A stretch of DNA of 64,000 bases, from the NCBI GenBank assembly GCA_963819735.1, contig CAWFXC010000001.1, forward strand, positions 1,302,001 through 1,366,000. The letters run 5' to 3'. Source of the stretch: CAWFXC01 sp963819735 (GTDB taxonomy: Bacteria; Actinomycetota; Acidimicrobiia; IMCC26256; DASPTH01). The notes below the pieces were generated by a model that was not told the DNA's origin, did no database searches, and was given only the letters and a program-made list of their open reading frames with translations. This document shows positions 8,653 to 17,060 of the stretch, one piece after another. The position numbers and the translations under genes were made by a program. How positions within the stretch are numbered: position 1 is the first letter of the stretch; each line of letters opens with the position of its first letter.

Positions 8653-8696
8653 CATCTCGGAGTTCACCCTCGCCGGCGTACGGCAACTCCGAGATG
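8653..8696. promoter_or_regulatory. Perfect 12-bp inverted repeat with 20-base loop
   Basis: CATCTCGGAGTT (8653-8664) and AACTCCGAGATG (8685-8696) are exact reverse complements. They lie between the stop of the GGDEF-like gene (8733) and the start of the membrane protein (8548), both minus strand. Arm centres are about 32 bp apart, three helical turns, which would suit a dimeric regulator. As RNA it would be a strong hairpin and could terminate the upstream gene. Confidence 0.5.
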
Positions 8697-8732
8697 TTCG
8701 GAGCCGAGCGGAGAGGGGCCGGCGGACGCGGG

Positions 8733-9209
8733 TCAGCGGGTGAGGAGATCGACGGCGCGATCGCCGGGGTGGGCGATGATCGTCTCGACCTCGGCCGAGA
8801 GCACCGACCGCGACTCGTCGAGGAACACCCGCACCCCGATCACCTGCTGCACCCGCTCGGCGATGAGGTAGAGGTCGCCGATCTCTGCGAGCTCGTTCAC
8901 GACCATCACGAAGTCGAGCTCACCGACCCGCGCGACGGTGTCGCCGGGCCGCACCGCGGACCGCAGCCGGCCGGCGATCAGCGGGAGCAGATCGAGCAGC
9001 TTGCCCTGGGCGGGCGCGAGATCCGCAGGAATCTCGACGTGCACGAAGAGCAGGCCGGTCATCCGCTCCCGGCGGGACGCGTGGGCCAGGGCGGTCTCGA
9101 GCCGGTCACGCAGCAACGCCGGTTTGGCCAGGCGCGTGGCCGGGTCGAAGAGCGCGCGGTACTCAGCGTCGGCGAGCTCGTCGGGGGCGGATCGCAGGAT
9201 CTTCAACAT
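8733..9209 (-). CDS. Stand-alone degenerate GGDEF-like domain
   Basis: 158 residues. The start DPATRLAKPALLRDRLETAL matches the DPLTGLxNRxxLxxRL opening of diguanylate cyclase domains, and RSAVRPGDTVARVGELDFVM matches the active-site region. There the GG[DE]EF signature has become VGELD. With the catalytic loop changed it should not make cyclic di-GMP; it may bind GTP or a protein partner. No sensor domain or membrane segment is present. ATG 9209 is chosen; TTG 9227 is possible. It is divergent from the dehydratase that opens the glycan locus, so it could be a local regulator. Confidence 0.65.
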   Translation of the reverse strand: MLKILRSAPDELADAEYRALFDPATRLAKPALLRDRLETALAHASRRERMTGLLFVHVEIPADLAPAQGKLLDLLPLIAGRLRSAVRPGDTVARVGELDFVMVVNELAEIGDLYLIAERVQQVIGVRVFLDESRSVLSAEVETIIAHPGDRAVDLLTR

Positions 9210-9351
9210 GCGCCCGTCAGGCGGCAATCGACTGTCGTCGACGCCGCGTGATCCACCTGGTCCAGCTGCGGGATCGTCATCGGAGAGATTGTCGGTGTGA
9301 ACGTGCGGCTCCTTGAGATCGGCTCACGGGTCGCGAGCACCAGAACGCGCC

Positions 9352-9368
9352 GACCCGGCGACCGGGTC
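9352..9368. promoter_or_regulatory. Short perfect dyad upstream of the dehydratase gene
   Basis: GACCCGG-CGA-CCGGGTC is a perfect 7-bp inverted repeat in the 252-base divergent region between the GGDEF-like gene and the dehydratase. It could be an operator. High GC makes chance dyads common here, so support is modest. Confidence 0.3.
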
Positions 9369-9405
9369 CGACCGAGCATACGGCCACGGATCACGTTCCG
9401 CGCGT

Positions 9406-9471
9406 AATACCACGCTCCGCGATTTTCCCTGCCTCGCCGCGTGCTGTGACGACCACGGAACGTGGTATTCT
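9406..9471 (+). promoter_or_regulatory. Promoter region of the dehydratase gene with inverted repeats
   Basis: AATACCACG (9406-9414) and CGTGGTATT (9461-9469) are exact reverse complements 46 bases apart. CCACG-GAA-CGTGG (9453-9465) is a second dyad. TATTCT at 9466-9471 is a good -10 hexamer lying inside the right arm. If it is used, translation must start downstream of the GTG at 9462. The overlap of -10 box and dyads suggests repression by occupancy. Confidence 0.4.
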
Positions 9472-11444
9472 CCCGTGGGCGGAAGCGTCTCAAGTCCCTT
9501 GGCGGAACAGACGATTTCCGAGAGGTGCACCAAGAGCTGGGGACGGTCGAAGAGGTGGCAGCAGGCGAGCCGAGTCTGACCCGAAAATGGGGAAGCCAGG
9601 TTGCCCGCGTTGCCAGCCGGATGCGGGGCGACGTCCCGCTGGCGCTCCTCGACATCGTCATGGTGATGGCGGCCTACACGCTGCTCCTGGCGCTGCGCTT
9701 CGACCTGTCGGTCCCCAGCCACAACTGGGACACCTTCATCCTGTTCCTCCCGGTCGCGTGCTTCGTGCACGTGTCGGCCACCCTCGCCTTCGGTGGGTAC
9801 GGCCGGACCTGGCGGCACGCGAGCATCGACGAGGCTCGCCGGCTCCTCGCCGCGGGCTGCGTCAGCCTCTTCACCCTGCTCGCGATCTACGGGTGGTCCG
9901 ACCGTCGCGTCCCCCTGTCGGTGATCGTCGGCGGCTCGATGCTGGCGACCCTCCTGCTGGGGCTCGTCCGGTTCCAGTCACGCCTGTTCGCATTCCGTCG
10001 TTCCGCCTTCACCGGCACCGGCCTGCGCGTCGCGGTCGTCGGCGCGGGCGCGGAGGCGGCGTCCGCCCTGCGCGAGATGGTGCAGAACCCGAGTCTCGGC
10101 CTCGTCCCCGTCGTCGCACTGGCCGACGATCCGGCGCTGCGGTGGCGCTCGATCCACGGAGTGCCCGTCGGCGGCGACATCAACGACCTGCCCCGCGTGC
10201 TGCGCGAGTACCGCGTCGACCAGGTCCTGCTCGCGATCCCCGATGCGCCGCGCGCCATCGTGCGTCGCATCGCCGACGGCGCCGACGCCGTCGGCGTGCC
10301 GGTGCGCGTGTTGCGACCTTCCGGTTCGTGGGCGCACGGCATGCCCCGGCTCCGCAACATCCGGGAGCTCGACATCGAGGACCTCTTGCGTCGGGAGCCG
10401 GTGAGCATCGACCTCGAACCGGTGCGCCGCCTCCTGAGCGGGCGCCGGGTCCTCGTGACCGGCGGCGGTGGCTGGATTGGTTCGGAGATCGCGCGCCAGG
10501 TGTCGGAGTTCGACCCCGCGGCCCTCGTGATCCTCGATCACGACGAGACCCACCTCCACGACGCGCAGCAGCGCGTCGAAGGGCCTTCCCAGCTCGCGTT
10601 GGCCGACATCCGCGACGCCTCCGTCGTCGCCGAGATCTTCCGGGAGGCCCGGCCCCAGGTCGTCTTCCACGCGGCCGCCCACAAGCACGTGCCGATGCTC
10701 GAGGACTTCGCGTGCGAAGCGATCCGCACCAACGTGTTCGGATCGCTGAACGTGCTCAACGCCTGCACACGGGTCGGCGTCGAGCACACGGTCTTCATCT
10801 CCACCGACAAGGCCGCCACGCCCACGAGCGTGATGGGCGCATCGAAGTGGGTCGCCGAGCAGATCCTGCTCGCGCGCGCGCCCGTCCGTGGCTACTCCGC
10901 CGTTCGGTTCGGCAACGTGCTCGGGAGCCGCGGGAGCGTGATCCCCACGTTCCAGCGCCAGATCGCGGCGGGAGGGCCGGTGACGGTGACCGACCGCGAG
11001 ATGACGCGCTACTTCATGAGCACCGACGAGGCCGTCCGGCTCGTGCTGCTCGGCGCTTCGACCACGAAGGACAAGCAGATCCTCGCGCTCGAGATGGGCG
11101 AGCAGGTCAACATCTACGAGCTGGCCGAACGCATGATCCGCTTGTGTGGGTACCAGCCGCACGAGGAGATCGAGATCCGCCTGACCGGCCTCCGCGCCGG
11201 GGAGAACGTGGTCGAAGCGCTCGTCGGCCCGGCCGAGCAGGTGTCGGCGCTGACCGACGACCCGGTGATGACGATCGTGCCCTACCGACTCTCGACCTCG
11301 GTGCTCGACGAAGCCCTCGACGTGTTCCGGGGACTCGTGGAACACGGTGACCACCGCCTCGCCCGCAAGTTGCTCCTGGAACTGGCGGCGGGCGCGGCGC
11401 TCGGCGCGGCGGAGACGCGCACGTCGTCGGCCGCGGCGCGCTGA
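9462..11444 (+). CDS. Membrane-bound NDP-sugar 4,6-dehydratase (PglF/FlaA1/CapD-like)
   Basis: About 660 residues if GTG 9462 is used; the true start may be later, since a -10-like box overlaps this position. Four membrane helices lie at about 60-175. They are followed by a regulatory Rossmann-like domain and a C-terminal SDR domain with VTGGGGWIGSEIARQ near 332 and STDKA near 446. In MGASKWVAEQ, Met replaces the usual Tyr, as in long-chain FlaA1/WbpM dehydratases. These convert UDP-GlcNAc to a 4-keto-6-deoxy sugar. It would supply the PglE/PglD-like enzymes 40 kb downstream. It is the first gene of the glycan locus, with the DUF4012 gene 52 bases after. Confidence 0.9.
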   Translation: MVFSRGRKRLKSLGGTDDFREVHQELGTVEEVAAGEPSLTRKWGSQVARVASRMRGDVPLALLDIVMVMAAYTLLLALRFDLSVPSHNWDTFILFLPVACFVHVSATLAFGGYGRTWRHASIDEARRLLAAGCVSLFTLLAIYGWSDRRVPLSVIVGGSMLATLLLGLVRFQSRLFAFRRSAFTGTGLRVAVVGAGAEAASALREMVQNPSLGLVPVVALADDPALRWRSIHGVPVGGDINDLPRVLREYRVDQVLLAIPDAPRAIVRRIADGADAVGVPVRVLRPSGSWAHGMPRLRNIRELDIEDLLRREPVSIDLEPVRRLLSGRRVLVTGGGGWIGSEIARQVSEFDPAALVILDHDETHLHDAQQRVEGPSQLALADIRDASVVAEIFREARPQVVFHAAAHKHVPMLEDFACEAIRTNVFGSLNVLNACTRVGVEHTVFISTDKAATPTSVMGASKWVAEQILLARAPVRGYSAVRFGNVLGSRGSVIPTFQRQIAAGGPVTVTDREMTRYFMSTDEAVRLVLLGASTTKDKQILALEMGEQVNIYELAERMIRLCGYQPHEEIEIRLTGLRAGENVVEALVGPAEQVSALTDDPVMTIVPYRLSTSVLDEALDVFRGLVEHGDHRLARKLLLELAAGAALGAAETRTSSAAAR

Positions 11445-11484
11445 CCGACCGCGCCCCCAACGCGGCTGCAGTTCATTGCCCACC

Positions 11485-11490
11485 TACTGT
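11485..11490 (+). promoter_or_regulatory. -10 box, probable leaderless transcript (DUF4012 gene)
   Basis: TACTGT sits 6 bases before the ATG at 11497, and no Shine-Dalgarno sequence is present. This places the transcription start at or next to the start codon, the actinobacterial leaderless arrangement. Confidence 0.5.
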
Positions 11491-11496
11491 CGCTCG

Positions 11497-14424
11497 ATGT
11501 TCACGACGCCGCTGTTCGCGGTCGCGGCGGCCAACCGCTGGCTGATCGCGTTCTCGGTGGTCGCGGTGCTCGTGTTCGCCACCGACGCGCTCGGTCGGCG
11601 ACGCGCACCAAAGGCCGGGGCATCAGAGGGTGCGGCGGGGGTCTCCCGTCGGGACCGGCGCGCACCGGCGTTCGCGATCGGGAGCGCGGCCGTCGTGGTG
11701 GCACCCCTCGTGGGTCTGGCCGCCGCCGGCAGCGCGACCGACATCGTCGTCACCATGGCCATCGGCGCTGCCGCCGTCGCGCTCGTCGAGGTTCTGCGTC
11801 GGCTGATCGGGTGGACGCCGCTCGTCACCGTTGCCGCCGCCACCCTGGGCGGCATCGTCGCGGTCGTCGCCGGCGCGCGCCTCGGCCCGACCGGCGTCGG
11901 GGTCATCGACGTCGTGGGCGCGGTGGCCGTGGTCGTGGCGGTGACGTTCGCAGTTGGTGGACTGGGTGGAGGAGTCGGCACGCTTGTCGCCCTCGGCGTG
12001 CTCGCTCCCGCGGCGTTCGGCGGCCAAGACGCGCTGGCCACCGTCGCCGCCGCACTGATCGCGCTCGCGGTCGTCAGCGCCGCCGTCGGCTCGGATTCGC
12101 CGACCGCCCGCGCCGCTCGGCTCGCGGTCGGGTTCGGTGTCGGAGTGGGCGCGTTCGCATTGCTCCCGGTGTCGGGCACCGGCCGGCCCGCAGTGACGCC
12201 GTTGGTCCTCCTGGGCCTCGTGCTGCTCGACGCCCTCATGGTCGTGGTCGGCCGCTTCGACCGGCGGCTCCCGCTCTGGCAACACCGACCCGACCACCTG
12301 CAGGACCGCCTCGTGGCCCGCGGCTGGTCGGCACGTGTGTCGGCGATCGTGCTGGCCGTCGCGCAGGGCGCATTGTCGGTGTTGGCGCTGTTCTGCGCCC
12401 GGGCCGTGGCCCCCACCTGGTTCGCTGCGGTCGCGGCGATCGTGCTCGTCGCCATCGTCGCGGTCCTCGCCGGCCGGGCCCGTCTCGCCCCGGCGCCGGC
12501 GCGTCACACGCGTGGCTTCGTGACCGTGGTCGTGATCCTCCTGGTGGTCGCCGCCGCGGTCGTCACCGTGCCGGTCGGGCTGGCCGCCAACGATGCGTAC
12601 CACCTCATGCAGGACGGTCGCGACAACGCCACTCACGGCTTGTCGGCGGCGCGCGATGGCGACACCGCCGCGGCCCTGATCAAGTTCAAGTCGGCCGCCG
12701 ACGAGTTCGGGCGCGCCCGCGACCGTCTCGACTCCCCGCTCGTCGCCGGCAGCCTGGCGGTACCCGTGCTCGCGTCGAATGTGCGTGCGGCGCGGGCGCT
12801 CGCCGACATCGGTACCGACCTCGCGAACGCCGGCACGTCGCTCACCGCCGCGGTCGATCCCGACGAGTTGACGGTGCTGAGCGGTCGGCTCCCGCTCGAA
12901 GCGGTGGCCAAGGTCACGCCGCAGCTCGAATCCGGCACCACCGCGCTCACTCGGGCGCTCGGACGCCTCGAGAGCGTGCGTGACGACCCCAACCTGGTCG
13001 GGCCCGTGCGCGACGCGGTCGACAAGGTGCACACGCAGCTGGTGCGCGCCCAGCGCGAGGCGGTACACGCCTCGGCCGCCGCGGCCCTGGCGCCCGCGCT
13101 GTTCGGCGGCGACGGCGATCGTCGGTATCTCCTGGTCGTGCAGAACAACGCGGAGTCGCGTGCCACCGGTGGCTTCATCGGCAGCTACGGGATCATCACC
13201 GCCCACGACGGCAAGCTCGACGTCAGCCCCTTGCTCCGCGACGCGACGTGGAACAACGCGATGCGGGCGCTTCCCAACCCGACGCTGGTGGCTCCGCCCG
13301 ACTACAAGGCGCGGTACGCGCAGTTCCTGCCTGCGACCACGATCCAGAACACGAACCTGGCCCCCGGCTTCCCGACCGTGGCCGGGGTGCTCATGAACCT
13401 CGCCACGCAGAACGGGATCGGCAAGGTCGACGGCGTGATGGCGGTGGATCCGCTCGGCCTGGCCGCGCTGCTCGAGCTCACCGGACCGGTGAACGTCGAC
13501 GGGTGGCCGGTGCCGATCACCGCCGAGAACATCGTCAAGGTCACCCTCAACGATGCGTACGTCGCGTTCGCCGACTCCCCCGACCGCGCCGACTTCCTGG
13601 GCGACGTCGCGCAGAAAGCGGTCGACCAGGCGACGTCGGAGAACCTCGGCAAGCCCACGGAGATCGCGAAGGTGCTCGGGAAAGCTGCACACGGTGGACA
13701 CTTCGTGCTCGCGTTCGCGCGCCCCGACGAGCAACGCCTGGCCGAGGAGTTGGGCGTCGCCATGCAGATGGACCCGGTGCGCTCCGACGCCATCGCGGTG
13801 ACCTCGTCGAACTTCGGCGGGAACAAGATCGACTACTACCTCGACCGCACGGTGAACTACGACGTGCACCTCACCCCGAACAACGACGCGACCACGGCGC
13901 TGGCGCGCGGGCAGCTCGGCGTGACCCTCGCCAACACCGCGCCCGCCTCGGGCCTCCCGGCCAGCATCATCGGCCCGTTCCGGGCCGGATTCGTCGCCGG
14001 GCAGAATCGCTCGTGGGTATCGCTCTACTCACCCCTCGAGTTCGTCGGCAACACCCTCGACGGCGCGAAGGTCGCGACGTCGACCCTCGTCGAGGACGGC
14101 AGGAACGTCACCGCGCGCTTCATCGACATCCCGGCCCAGAGCTCCAAGCAGTTCAACGCCGATCTGGTCGGCACCGTGGCACTCCACGGCGGCTGGTATT
14201 CAGTCGACGTCCGCCACCAACCCACGCTCAACGCCGACCGGGTGACCCTGGCGGTGACAGTTCCCCAGGGCTGGAAGATCGACAAGACGTCGCAGATGAA
14301 GCTGGTCTCGCCCCAGAAGGCCGAGGCGCAGCTCACGCTGGAGAAGTCGATCACCCCGAGGGTGCACCTCGTACGCGACGACGGCAACGCAAACCTCTGG
14401 CAACGGCTGCAGGCCGGTTCGTAG
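11497..14424 (+). CDS. DUF4012 protein with N-terminal WecA/MraY-like membrane domain
   Basis: 975 residues. The first 365 or so hold about 11-12 membrane segments. Within them, LLDALMVVVGRFDRRLPLWQ followed by HRPDHLQDRLVARG (about 240-275) closely follows the end of WecA/MraY-type phosphoglycosyl transferases (DxxxVxxxR...DRxHLHHRLxxxG). Where those enzymes carry DGLDGLA and GDxGS, this protein has VGGLGGGV and AVGFGV, so the acidic active site is gone. The large remainder is extracytoplasmic DUF4012, with its signature NNAESRATGGFIGSYG near 550. DUF4012 proteins recur in actinobacterial glycan loci; their activity is unknown. A prenyl-phosphate-binding but non-catalytic membrane domain is my inference. 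Confidence 0.8.
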   Translation: MFTTPLFAVAAANRWLIAFSVVAVLVFATDALGRRRAPKAGASEGAAGVSRRDRRAPAFAIGSAAVVVAPLVGLAAAGSATDIVVTMAIGAAAVALVEVLRRLIGWTPLVTVAAATLGGIVAVVAGARLGPTGVGVIDVVGAVAVVVAVTFAVGGLGGGVGTLVALGVLAPAAFGGQDALATVAAALIALAVVSAAVGSDSPTARAARLAVGFGVGVGAFALLPVSGTGRPAVTPLVLLGLVLLDALMVVVGRFDRRLPLWQHRPDHLQDRLVARGWSARVSAIVLAVAQGALSVLALFCARAVAPTWFAAVAAIVLVAIVAVLAGRARLAPAPARHTRGFVTVVVILLVVAAAVVTVPVGLAANDAYHLMQDGRDNATHGLSAARDGDTAAALIKFKSAADEFGRARDRLDSPLVAGSLAVPVLASNVRAARALADIGTDLANAGTSLTAAVDPDELTVLSGRLPLEAVAKVTPQLESGTTALTRALGRLESVRDDPNLVGPVRDAVDKVHTQLVRAQREAVHASAAAALAPALFGGDGDRRYLLVVQNNAESRATGGFIGSYGIITAHDGKLDVSPLLRDATWNNAMRALPNPTLVAPPDYKARYAQFLPATTIQNTNLAPGFPTVAGVLMNLATQNGIGKVDGVMAVDPLGLAALLELTGPVNVDGWPVPITAENIVKVTLNDAYVAFADSPDRADFLGDVAQKAVDQATSENLGKPTEIAKVLGKAAHGGHFVLAFARPDEQRLAEELGVAMQMDPVRSDAIAVTSSNFGGNKIDYYLDRTVNYDVHLTPNNDATTALARGQLGVTLANTAPASGLPASIIGPFRAGFVAGQNRSWVSLYSPLEFVGNTLDGAKVATSTLVEDGRNVTARFIDIPAQSSKQFNADLVGTVALHGGWYSVDVRHQPTLNADRVTLAVTVPQGWKIDKTSQMKLVSPQKAEAQLTLEKSITPRVHLVRDDGNANLWQRLQAGS

Positions 14425-14477
14425 GACCCGGGCCCGAAGCGGGCAGGGGTGTGCGGGCAGCGTGTGCGGGGCAGGCG

Positions 14478-15909
14478 CTACCGCGACCCGACCCGACTCG
14501 GGAACGGGTCGGGCGTGACCCGGCCGTGGCCGCCGACGCGGTCGCCGGCATCGGCGCCCGTGGGATCCGTGTCGGACTCGATCTCCTCCGGCTCCCGGCC
14601 GAAGCCCACCGGGATGCAGATCAGCAGCACCAGGAGCGGATAGAGCTGCACCCGCTCGCGCGAGAGGATGCCGAAGTTCCCGATCGAGGAAAAGGCGTAC
14701 GAGAACAGCAGCGAATACATCAGCGCGAATGCGACGTACGGTCTTCGCACCATCGCGCGTCGGGATCGCGGCGATGCGGCGCAACGAGGTCAGCAGCAGG
14801 CCGAGGAGCAGAACGCCCTCCATCGACGCGGCGAGCGACTGCAGGTTGTGCGCCTCGTACGGCCAGGGACGGAAGATCACCGCGACGATCGCGTTGGCGA
14901 CCGCGACGGGATTGCTGGGCGAGGTGGTGGTCGCCACCGCGCTCCCTCCCTGGGTCGACTGCTTGTTCGCGGTGGTGAGGATCTGGTCGGCGCTCGTCCC
15001 GTCGATCTTGCTCACGCCGAAGAACGACTCCATCTGACTCATGACGGCAAGCGTCCCGACCGCGAGGATCGCCAACATCAGGATCTTCACCGCAGGGCCG
15101 AGCAGGGACGGCCGCGGGCTCTTCCGCAGGAGGTAGGCCCCGAACAACGACACGATCGCGATGAGCGAGACGTGGGGGCGCACCATCGCCGTACCGAGCA
15201 GTCCGAGCGCGAACACCGGCACTCCGAACTGGTGCGCGGTGAGCATCCGCGCGGCGCCGTAGCTCGCGATCCCCAGCGTGAGCATCATCCACGATTCCTT
15301 GCCGATGCTCGACGGCCAGAACAGCAGCGACGGCAGGAAGAAGACGAGCAGCGCATAGCGCTTGTGGTCGCCCTCGGGGAACCCGACTCGGAACGCCCGG
15401 TAGAAGAAGAACAGGCCGACGAACCCGAACCACGAGTACACGAAGAAGCCGCCGAGCTTCGTCGCCCCGGTGATCGTGTAGACGAATCCGGTGACGATCT
15501 CGATGAAACCCGTCCCCGCGATCTTCTTGCCGATGTCGAACGAGAAGTTCCCTTGGCGGAACAACGTCGCCAGTTGGGCGCCGGCCGAGTTGTAGCCGTC
15601 GGCATCACCGGAGCCGTAGAGCGAGAAGGTCACGTAGTACCGCACCAGCGCGCCCACGGTCTTGAGCAGGAACGCCGTGATCACGATCTGGGTGGTCCAC
15701 CGGTCGTTGTCGGCGCGTCCGGCCGAGATCGCGAGCGGGATCGTCATCACCAGCAGCACGGGGGCGATGACCATGCCGCCCCACACGTCGAACGACGTGT
15801 GGCCCATCATGTACACGAGCGCGACCAGGTAGACGACGGCGGTGCCGACGCCGAACACGGTGGCGCCCGACGGCCACTGACGGTCGCGGATGGTCCGGAG
15901 CGCGTTCAT
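14478..15909 (-). CDS. Polytopic membrane protein, putative polysaccharide polymerase (Wzy/EpsG-like), frameshifted
   Basis: About 475 residues when joined, with roughly 11-12 membrane helices. SLLFWPSSIGKESWMMLTLG is the WxSxxxKE pattern common in EpsG/Wzy-like and related lipid-linked glycan enzymes; later come AMVRPHVSLI and ILSRERVQLYPLL. The reading frame breaks at CGCGCG (14754-14759). Adding one CG joins IPTR to AMVRRPYVAF and restores the last two helices. Otherwise the first frame runs uninterrupted into the neighbour's antisense sequence. Its ATG overlaps the stop of the upstream GT4 gene (ATGA), so they share an operon. The polymerase role is inferred from topology and context. Confidence 0.65.
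14487..14513. terminator. 9-bp hairpin at convergent gene ends
   Basis: CCCGACCCG (14487-14495) and CGGGTCGGG (14505-14513) form a perfect 9-bp stem with a 9-base loop, 60 bases after the DUF4012 stop. It lies within the last codons of the convergent membrane-protein gene. It is a plausible terminator for the DUF4012 transcript, without a U tract. Confidence 0.45.
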
Positions 15910-17018
15910 CGGCTCACCAGCACCCGGTCGTACACCGCTTGGGTCGCCAGCACCGCCGACCGCAGATCGAACTCCCGCGCCCGCGCCGCCGCGGCCGCAC
16001 CCATCGTGACGCGCAACGGCGGGTCGTCGAGCAGCTTGGCGAGCGCGGCACCGATCGAGCCGACGTCACCGGGCGGCACGAGAAAACCCTCGACGCCGTC
16101 GGAGACCACCTCAGGGATGCCACCGACGCGGGTGACGACGCTCGGGATCCCCGTGGCCATTGCCTCGAGCAGCGAGATCGGCAGACCTTCGTAACGCGAC
16201 GTGAGGACGAACGCGTCGAAGCCCGGCAGGAGCTCGTACACGTCGTCGCGGATGCCCGCGAACTGCACGTGCGGCTCCAAGCCGAGGGTCCGCGCCCGGC
16301 CCCGCAACTCCGCTTCGAGCGGCCCGGTGCCGACGATGACCGCGACCAGGTCGGGGTGGTCGCGGGCGAGCGCGGCGACGGCGTCGAGGAACGTGGCGTG
16401 ATCCTTCTTCGCGGTGAGGTTCCCGACGGTGGCGACGACCAACGCGGAGTCGGAGAGTCCGAGCCGCCGGCGTCCCTCCGACCTCGCGGCCGGGCCGCGC
16501 CGGACCGACGCGAGGTCGGCGCCGTGACGGATCACCTGCACGGGCGGTGGGTGACGGGTCAACCAGCGCGGAACCGTGATCGACCGGGCCACCGCGTCGG
16601 ACACCGCGATCACCGCCGCGTTGCGCGGATACGTGGCCGCGTTGGCCCAACGGGTCGGCCGCCGGTACCGGTCCCACAGGTTGTGCTCCGTGTGCACCAT
16701 CGGGACCCGGCGCGGGACGGTGATGCGCGCGCCCGCCGCCACGTAGGGCATGTGGGTGTGCACGAGATCGATGTCGCGCTCGTCGACCAGCGCACGCAGG
16801 CGCGTGGTCCAGCGGAGGTCGGCCGGGTGCCGGTTGTCGAGGCAGTGCACCCTCACGCCGTCGGCGGCGAACGCGCTCACCAGCGCGTCCTTCCACGGCA
16901 GCAGGTACGCCACCTCGACCTCGTAGCGGTCACGGTCGATCGCGGGGAGCGCGCCGACCAGGAGCTGCTCGGCTCCGCCGCGGCCGAGACCTTTGGCGAG
17001 CCAGAGGACCCGGTTCAT
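15906..17018 (-). CDS. Glycosyltransferase family 4
   Basis: 370 residues with a GT-B fold. The N-terminal half starts MNRVLWLAKGLGRGGAEQLL (glycine-rich acceptor loop) and contains DLVHTHMPYVAAGAR. The donor half has VGNLTAKKDHATFLDAVA and the nucleotide-sugar motif SRYEGLPISLLEAMATGIP with its EX7E spacing. It transfers a sugar from a nucleotide donor to a lipid-linked glycan on the cytoplasmic face. Its TGA overlaps the ATG of the Wzy-like gene downstream, and the BY-kinase gene lies 42 bases upstream, so the three probably form one operon. Confidence 0.9.
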   Translation of the reverse strand: MNRVLWLAKGLGRGGAEQLLVGALPAIDRDRYEVEVAYLLPWKDALVSAFAADGVRVHCLDNRHPADLRWTTRLRALVDERDIDLVHTHMPYVAAGARITVPRRVPMVHTEHNLWDRYRRPTRWANAATYPRNAAVIAVSDAVARSITVPRWLTRHPPPVQVIRHGADLASVRRGPAARSEGRRRLGLSDSALVVATVGNLTAKKDHATFLDAVAALARDHPDLVAVIVGTGPLEAELRGRARTLGLEPHVQFAGIRDDVYELLPGFDAFVLTSRYEGLPISLLEAMATGIPSVVTRVGGIPEVVSDGVEGFLVPPGDVGSIGAALAKLLDDPPLRVTMGAAAAARAREFDLRSAVLATQAVYDRVLVSR

Positions 17019-17060
17019 GCGAGGTTCCCGTGTCCCGGCCGCGAGCTGGCCAGCACCGGC

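Noticed and set aside
14478..15909. Exosortase/archaeosortase identity for the polytopic protein
   Set aside because: No conserved Cys...Arg...His pattern of exosortases was found in its helices; it resembles Wzy/EpsG-type proteins.
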